A stretch of DNA of 64,000 nt from Paenacidovorax caeni (GTDB taxonomy: Bacteria > Pseudomonadota > Gammaproteobacteria > Burkholderiales > Burkholderiaceae_C). The DNA lies in contig NZ_CYIG01000030.1 in the NCBI RefSeq assembly GCF_001298675.1, forward strand, positions 47,405 through 111,404, read 5' to 3'. This document shows positions 60,064 to 64,000 of this stretch, one piece after another; within the stretch, counting starts at the first letter, position 1; every line of letters starts with the position of its first letter. A program made the translations under genes and the position numbers. The notes under the pieces were generated by a model. It was given only the letters and a program-made list of their open reading frames with translations. It made no database searches and was not told where the DNA came from.

Positions 60064-61299
60064 ATGAGCGATACCCCCAAGCACACCCCCGCCACCACGC
60101 GCCGCCGTGGTCTCTCTGTGATCGCTACCGCCGTCGCCGTGGCAAGCCTGGCCTGGGGCGGCTGGCACTGGATGCATGCGCGCCACTTCGAAACCACGGA
60201 CAACGCCTACGTGGCCGGGAACGTGGTGCAGATCACCCCACAGATCGGAGGGACGGTCGTGGCCATTGCCGCCGACGACACTGACTTCGTCAAGGCTGGG
60301 CAGCCCCTGGTGCGGTTGGACACGGCGGACATGCAGGTGGCACTCGAGCAGGCCAGCGCCCAGCTGGCGCAGACCGTGCGCGAGGTGCGCACGCTGTTCG
60401 CCAACAACGCGGCACTGAAGGCGCAAGTCAGCCTGCGCGAAGCCGACCTGGCGCGCCTGCAATCGGATTTGGCACGCGCACAGGATGACGTGAACCGGCG
60501 CGCACCCTTGGTAAGCACCGGGGCCGTCGGCAAGGAAGAGTTCCAGCACACCCAGTCCCAACTGGCGGCGGCGCGCAGCGCCCAAGCCGCCGCCCAAGCC
60601 GCTGTGCAGGCTGCGCGCGAACAGCTGGCCGCCAGCCAAACGCAGACCGAAGGCACCACGGTAGAGGCACACCCCAACGTCCTACGCGCTGCAGCCAAAG
60701 TCCACGAAGCCTATCTGGCCCTGCAGCGGGCCACGCTGCTCGCGCCGCTGGATGGCCATGTGGCGAAGCGCGGCGTGCAGATTGGCCAGCGCATCGCGGC
60801 CGGGGCGCCGCTGATGACCCTGGTGGCGCTGGACCAGCTCTGGGTGGACGCCAATTTCAAGGAAAGCCAACTGCAGCAGCTCCGCATCGGGCAAAAGGCC
60901 GAGCTGCACGCCGACGTGTACGGTACCAAGGTGATCTACCACGGCACCGTCGTTGGCCTGGGGGCAGGCACCGGTGCTGCCTTCGCGCTGCTACCAGCAC
61001 AAAATGCCACAGGCAACTGGATCAAGGTGGTACAGCGCGTGCCCGTGCGCATCGCCCTTGACGCACAGGAACTGGCCAGCCACCCGCTACGCGTGGGCCT
61101 GTCGATGGAAGCCACCGTGGATATTCGCGACCAGGAGGGCAAGAGCCTGTCGGACATACCGCGTACCACACCGGTCGCCGCTACGACGGTGTTCGATGAC
61201 CAGATGCGCGACGCCGACGCTTACGTTTCCAAGATCATCAGCGCCAACCTGGGCCGCAGACAAATCGCAGCAGCCCCAACCGGCACGCAGTTGCACTGA
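60064..61299 (+). CDS. emrA: Multidrug efflux periplasmic adaptor (EmrA-like, HlyD family)
   Basis: 411 residues: a short cytoplasmic start, one membrane helix (about 18-36, VIATAVAVASLAWGGWHWM), lipoyl halves (VVAIAADDTDFVKAGQPLVRLDTADM and ATLLAPLDGHVAKRGVQIGQRIAAG) with a long coiled-coil hairpin between, then a beta domain. Motifs are those of EmrA/FarA-type adaptors working with DHA2 transporters. The gene lies between the OMF and emrB. Confidence 0.94.
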   Translation: MSDTPKHTPATTRRRGLSVIATAVAVASLAWGGWHWMHARHFETTDNAYVAGNVVQITPQIGGTVVAIAADDTDFVKAGQPLVRLDTADMQVALEQASAQLAQTVREVRTLFANNAALKAQVSLREADLARLQSDLARAQDDVNRRAPLVSTGAVGKEEFQHTQSQLAAARSAQAAAQAAVQAAREQLAASQTQTEGTTVEAHPNVLRAAAKVHEAYLALQRATLLAPLDGHVAKRGVQIGQRIAAGAPLMTLVALDQLWVDANFKESQLQQLRIGQKAELHADVYGTKVIYHGTVVGLGAGTGAAFALLPAQNATGNWIKVVQRVPVRIALDAQELASHPLRVGLSMEATVDIRDQEGKSLSDIPRTTPVAATTVFDDQMRDADAYVSKIISANLGRRQIAAAPTGTQLH

Positions 61300-61322
61300 G
61301 CGCGTGCAGGAAGCCGCATACG

Positions 61323-62897
61323 ATGTCTAACTCCACCACGGCGAGCCCGCACACGGAGCCCACGCCGCTGCATGGCGCACAGCTGCTGCTGGGCACCCTG
61401 TCGCTGTCCCTGGCCACGTTCATGAACGTGCTCGACTCCTCTATCGCCAACGTGTCCCTGCCAGCAATCGCCGGGGATCTGGGCGTCAGCCCTAACCAGG
61501 GCACCTGGGTGATCACCAGCTTTGGCGTGGCCAACGCCATCTCGGTCCCGCTGACGGGATGGCTGACCCAACGCTTCGGCGCGGTACGCTTGTTCACCCT
61601 GAGCGTTCTGCTTTTCGTGCTGACCTCCTGGCTGTGCGGCTTCGCCCCCTCGCTGGACATGCTGGTGTTCTTTCGGGTGCTGCAGGGCCTGGTCGCCGGG
61701 CCGATGATTCCACTGTCGCAAACCCTGCTGCTTGCCAGCTACCCACGGGCCAAGGCCGGCACAGCCCTGGCACTCTGGGGGGTTACCACTTTGGTAGCGC
61801 CCGTGGTTGGCCCCCTGCTGGGCGGCTGGATCACCGACAACATTTCTTGGCCGTGGATCTTCTACATCAACGTACCCATCGGCTTGGTAGCTGCGCTGCT
61901 GACCTGGAGCATATACCGCCACCGGGAAACGCCCACACGCAAGCTGCCCATCGACACCGTGGGACTCACCCTGCTGGTACTCTGGGTGGGGGCGTTGCAG
62001 CTGATGCTCGACAAGGGCAAGGAGCTGGACTGGTTCGCGTCTGGCGAAATCATTGCCCTGGCTGTTGTGGCTGTCGTAGCTTTCGCGGTGTTCCTGGTGT
62101 GGGAGCTGACGGAGGAGCATCCCGTGGTGGATTTGCGCCTTTTCAAGCGCCGCAATTTCGCCTTTGGTGCGTTAGCGTTGTCCGTGGCCTATGCACTGTT
62201 TTTTGGCAACGTGGTCCTCATGCCACTGTGGCTGCAGCAGTGGATGGGTTACACCGCGACATCGGCCGGCATGGCCCTCGCGCCCGTCGGGTTGTTCGCC
62301 ATTCTTCTCACGCCGCTGGTTGGCCGCAAGGTCGGCCAATGGGATCCGCGCCGCATGGCCACGGGTGCCTTCCTGGTGTTTGCCCTGGTGCTTTGGCTTC
62401 GCTCTCAATTCACGGTGCAGACGGATTTCATGCATGTGCTGATCCCCACACTCATTCAAGGTGCGGCGATGGCATTTTTCTTTATTCCACTCACCACCAT
62501 CACCTTGGCAGGGCTGACGCCTCATCGCATCCCCGCCGCAGCAGGCCTGAGCAATTTCACCCGCATCACTGCAGGTGCCATGGGCACGTCCGTCGCAACG
62601 ACCCTGTGGGATGACCGTGCAGCAATGCACCACGCGCATATGACCGAACCGCTTGTACAGGGACAAGGCCCTTTCGCCTTGGCTCTCGACAGCCTGCGGG
62701 CTGCTGGCCTGAGTGCGGAGCAAGCGCTGGCGCAGATCAACCGGCTGATCGACCAGCAAGCGTACACGCGCGCTGTGGACGATATTTTTCTCGGCTCCGC
62801 TTACCTCTTCATCGCACTGATCAGTTTGATCTGGCTGACGCAGCGGCCCTCGAAGGTCACGGGCGCAGCTCCCCCCGACGCGGGTGGCGCACACTGA
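61323..62897 (+). CDS. emrB: Multidrug MFS transporter, DHA2 family (EmrB-like)
   Basis: 524 residues with 14 membrane segments. DHA2 marks are FMNVLDSSIANVSLPAIAGDLG near residues 30-49, GWLTQRFGAVRLFTLSVLLF, and FFRVLQGLVAGPMIPLSQTLLL, then GPLLGGWITDNISWPWIFYINVPIG. It exports drugs through the EmrA-OMF complex at the expense of the proton gradient. The last gene of the operon, followed by an intrinsic terminator. Confidence 0.95.
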   Translation: MSNSTTASPHTEPTPLHGAQLLLGTLSLSLATFMNVLDSSIANVSLPAIAGDLGVSPNQGTWVITSFGVANAISVPLTGWLTQRFGAVRLFTLSVLLFVLTSWLCGFAPSLDMLVFFRVLQGLVAGPMIPLSQTLLLASYPRAKAGTALALWGVTTLVAPVVGPLLGGWITDNISWPWIFYINVPIGLVAALLTWSIYRHRETPTRKLPIDTVGLTLLVLWVGALQLMLDKGKELDWFASGEIIALAVVAVVAFAVFLVWELTEEHPVVDLRLFKRRNFAFGALALSVAYALFFGNVVLMPLWLQQWMGYTATSAGMALAPVGLFAILLTPLVGRKVGQWDPRRMATGAFLVFALVLWLRSQFTVQTDFMHVLIPTLIQGAAMAFFFIPLTTITLAGLTPHRIPAAAGLSNFTRITAGAMGTSVATTLWDDRAAMHHAHMTEPLVQGQGPFALALDSLRAAGLSAEQALAQINRLIDQQAYTRAVDDIFLGSAYLFIALISLIWLTQRPSKVTGAAPPDAGGAH

Positions 62898-62927
62898 GCG
62901 CCACCCTCCCAGACTTTCCACCGCTCC

Positions 62928-62951
62928 GCCCCGGCACCGCCGGGGCTTTTT
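62928..62951 (+). terminator. Intrinsic terminator of the efflux operon
   Basis: GCCCCGGC, loop ACC, GCCGGGGC, then five T residues. The T-run touches the end of the convergent marC gene. Confidence 0.9.
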
Positions 62952-63619
62952 CATGATGCGTGCGCATTCAGCTCGGACCAGCCCGTCCAGAGAATTTCAA
63001 TGCCAATACAAAAGAGAATGAACGCCACCAGGCGCATCATGACCAATGTGCCCACGGGCCCAAGGCGCCGCAGCAAGGTCGAGGCGTTACGGTAAATCAG
63101 ATACACCACGGCCATCGTGAGCGTGGCCCCCAGCACTGCGACGACGGCACCCAGCAGATACAGCGCCGGGGTTTTAGGAAGCTTGGCGCCTAGTGCAATC
63201 GATGCAGCAATGGCGCCCGGGCCTGTAGTCAATGGAAAAGACAACGGAAAAAAACTGCGCCGTACGATCTCCTCGTCCGACAGCGGCAAAGATTCACGGG
63301 CTACGGCGGCTGTCACATCATCCTCTGCACTGCTGTTCAACATCCGCCAGCCAGTCGCCGCCACCAGCAAGCCGCCGCCGATACGCACGATTGGCAGCGA
63401 AATGCCGAAAAGCTCGAGCACATAAGTGCCCACCAGCATCGAGACGATCAGGATGATCCAGCCATTGATGGCGACTTGGCGTGCCAAGCGTTGCGTCACC
63501 AGCGGGTTGCCCCCGGCCGTTGCCGTGAAGATCGGTGCCGTACCCAATGGATTAATGATTGGCAACAACGTCAGCGGAACGATGATGAAAGCCTGAAAGA
63601 AATCGATCACAACTTGCAT
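62951..63619 (-). CDS. MarC-family integral membrane protein
   Basis: 222 residues from the ATG at 63617-63619 (MQVVIDFFQAFIIVPLTLLPIINPLG), preceded by AAGGGGC. Six membrane helices; the family motif NPLGTAPIFTA is near the start and SFFPLSFPLTTGPGAIAASIALGAKL in the middle. MarC proteins were once linked to multiple antibiotic resistance but their function is unknown. An extension to a TTG at 63653-63655 is possible but unlikely. It converges with emrB. Confidence 0.93.
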   Translation of the reverse strand: MQVVIDFFQAFIIVPLTLLPIINPLGTAPIFTATAGGNPLVTQRLARQVAINGWIILIVSMLVGTYVLELFGISLPIVRIGGGLLVAATGWRMLNSSAEDDVTAAVARESLPLSDEEIVRRSFFPLSFPLTTGPGAIAASIALGAKLPKTPALYLLGAVVAVLGATLTMAVVYLIYRNASTLLRRLGPVGTLVMMRLVAFILFCIGIEILWTGWSELNAHAS

Positions 63620-63655
63620 ACGCCCCTTGATTTCAGCAGGAATATTTTCTTCCAA

Positions 63656-63692
63656 AACGAAAACCCCCGCAGCTTGTTAGCTACGGGGGTTT
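63656..63692 (-). terminator. Terminator of the rRNA operon
   Basis: AAACCCCCG and CGGGGGTTT form a 9-bp stem with an inner AGC/GCT pairing; on the minus strand a T-rich tail follows. It lies just after the 5S gene. Confidence 0.9.
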
Positions 63693-63702
63693 CACAATAT
63701 TA

Positions 63703-63816
63703 GCCTGACGATGACCTACTTTCACACGGGAATCCGCACTATCATCGGCGCGAAGTCGTTTCACTGTCCTGTTCGGGATGGGAAGGAGTGGTTCCAACTT
63801 GCTATGGTCATCAGGC
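63703..63816 (-). rRNA. rrf: 5S ribosomal RNA
   Basis: About 114 nt. The ends pair (GCCTGATGACC at the 5' end with GGTCATCGTCAGGC at the 3' end). Conserved internal parts are CCATCCCGAACAGG and the GAAACG region. Follows the 23S gene by about 107 nt and precedes the terminator. Standard betaproteobacterial 5S. Confidence 0.96.
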
Positions 63817-63923
63817 TTAAACTTTTGCTTGGATGGTTTTAGCCATACAAGCGAATTCATAGAGACGAATCATTAATTTGATTGCGTGCTTGGCATAACA
63901 ATTTGACGGTATGTCAAAGTTAT
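63817..63923 (-). other. 23S-5S rRNA spacer
   Basis: About 107 bp, AT-rich. No tRNA or frame seen. Probably holds the RNase processing stems of the rRNA precursor. Confidence 0.6.
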
Positions 63924-64000
63924 AGGGTCAAGCCGCACGAGCAATTAGTACTGGTTAGCTTAACGCATTACTGCGCTTCCACACCCAGCCTATCAACGTC
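63924..64000 (-). rRNA. rrl: 23S ribosomal RNA, 3' end (cut by window edge)
   Basis: Read on the minus strand it gives the conserved 23S 3' end: GACGTTGATAGGCTGGGTGT, then GCTAACCAGTACTAATTGC and the final GCTTGACCCT. The exact 3' end may differ by a few bases. Confidence 0.92.

Noticed and set aside
63817..63923. tRNA gene in the 23S-5S spacer
   Set aside because: No cloverleaf or CCA-end pattern could be found by eye in the 107-bp spacer.

Overview
The window is a chromosomal segment of a betaproteobacterium, most probably family Comamonadaceae (Acidovorax or a close relative). This rests on Omp32-type porins, high GC with very long antisense open frames, a split type II secretion locus, a cyanophycin locus and a 23S-5S rRNA end of betaproteobacterial type. 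The first roughly 5 kb is clearly more AT-rich than the rest, as is usual for O-antigen loci acquired by transfer. Placement is inference from the sequence; no search was run.

Layout. 1-11211 (minus strand): a lipopolysaccharide O-antigen operon, a DUF2304 membrane protein, ManC, Gmd, a perosamine-synthase-like aminotransferase, a beta-propeller-like protein of unknown role, an ABC-2 exporter (permease and ATPase), an acyltransferase and two glycosyltransferases, the last cut by the window edge. Seven of its nine junctions are ATGA or TAATG overlaps. It makes GDP-mannose, then GDP-4-keto-6-deoxymannose, then probably GDP-perosamine, and exports the finished glycan through an ABC transporter. 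11417-13646: groES-groEL with a perfect CIRCE operator, a heat-shock-type promoter and a strong terminator. 13703-18513: sugar metabolism (pgi, a FabH-like synthase, tal, divergent hexR). 18705-21248: chemoreceptor, a small mobile-element copy and a PEBP-family protein. 21351-26575: a peptide-type ABC transporter operon with an embedded M20 hydrolase and no binding protein. 26718-30112: two porins and an OsmC-like protein. 30194-33324: a leaderless micro-ORF with terminator, ilvA, cobS and cobC. 33332-46444: a type II secretion system (gspC divergent; gspG-H-I-J-K-L-M-N-D-E; gspF displaced behind a lone CZB-domain protein and a luciferase-like oxidoreductase). 46462-47843: an ammonium transporter with a sigma-54 promoter and NtrC-like site. 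47935-57213: an unknown small protein, then a cyanophycin locus (DUF1854 protein, ABC exporter, two cyanophycin synthetases, a CreA-like protein). 57275-62951: a DsbA/FrnE-like protein, then a marR-OMF-emrA-emrB multidrug efflux operon. 62951-64000: MarC-family protein, then the 5S gene and the 3' end of the 23S gene on the minus strand.

The strongest unexplained structure is in the repeats. Three families are visible: (i) two 266-bp copies of a transposase-less element with long terminal inverted repeats and two further internal palindromes; (ii) three copies of a roughly 116-121 bp GC-rich intergenic repeat; (iii) about thirteen copies of a short bipartite motif, ATAGCT-N4-GCGCTT, often as an inverted pair, mostly just after stop codons but in three cases inside open genes (cobS, gspD, gspF). 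A second notable item is a 21-codon leaderless reading frame that ends inside an intrinsic terminator just upstream of ilvA.
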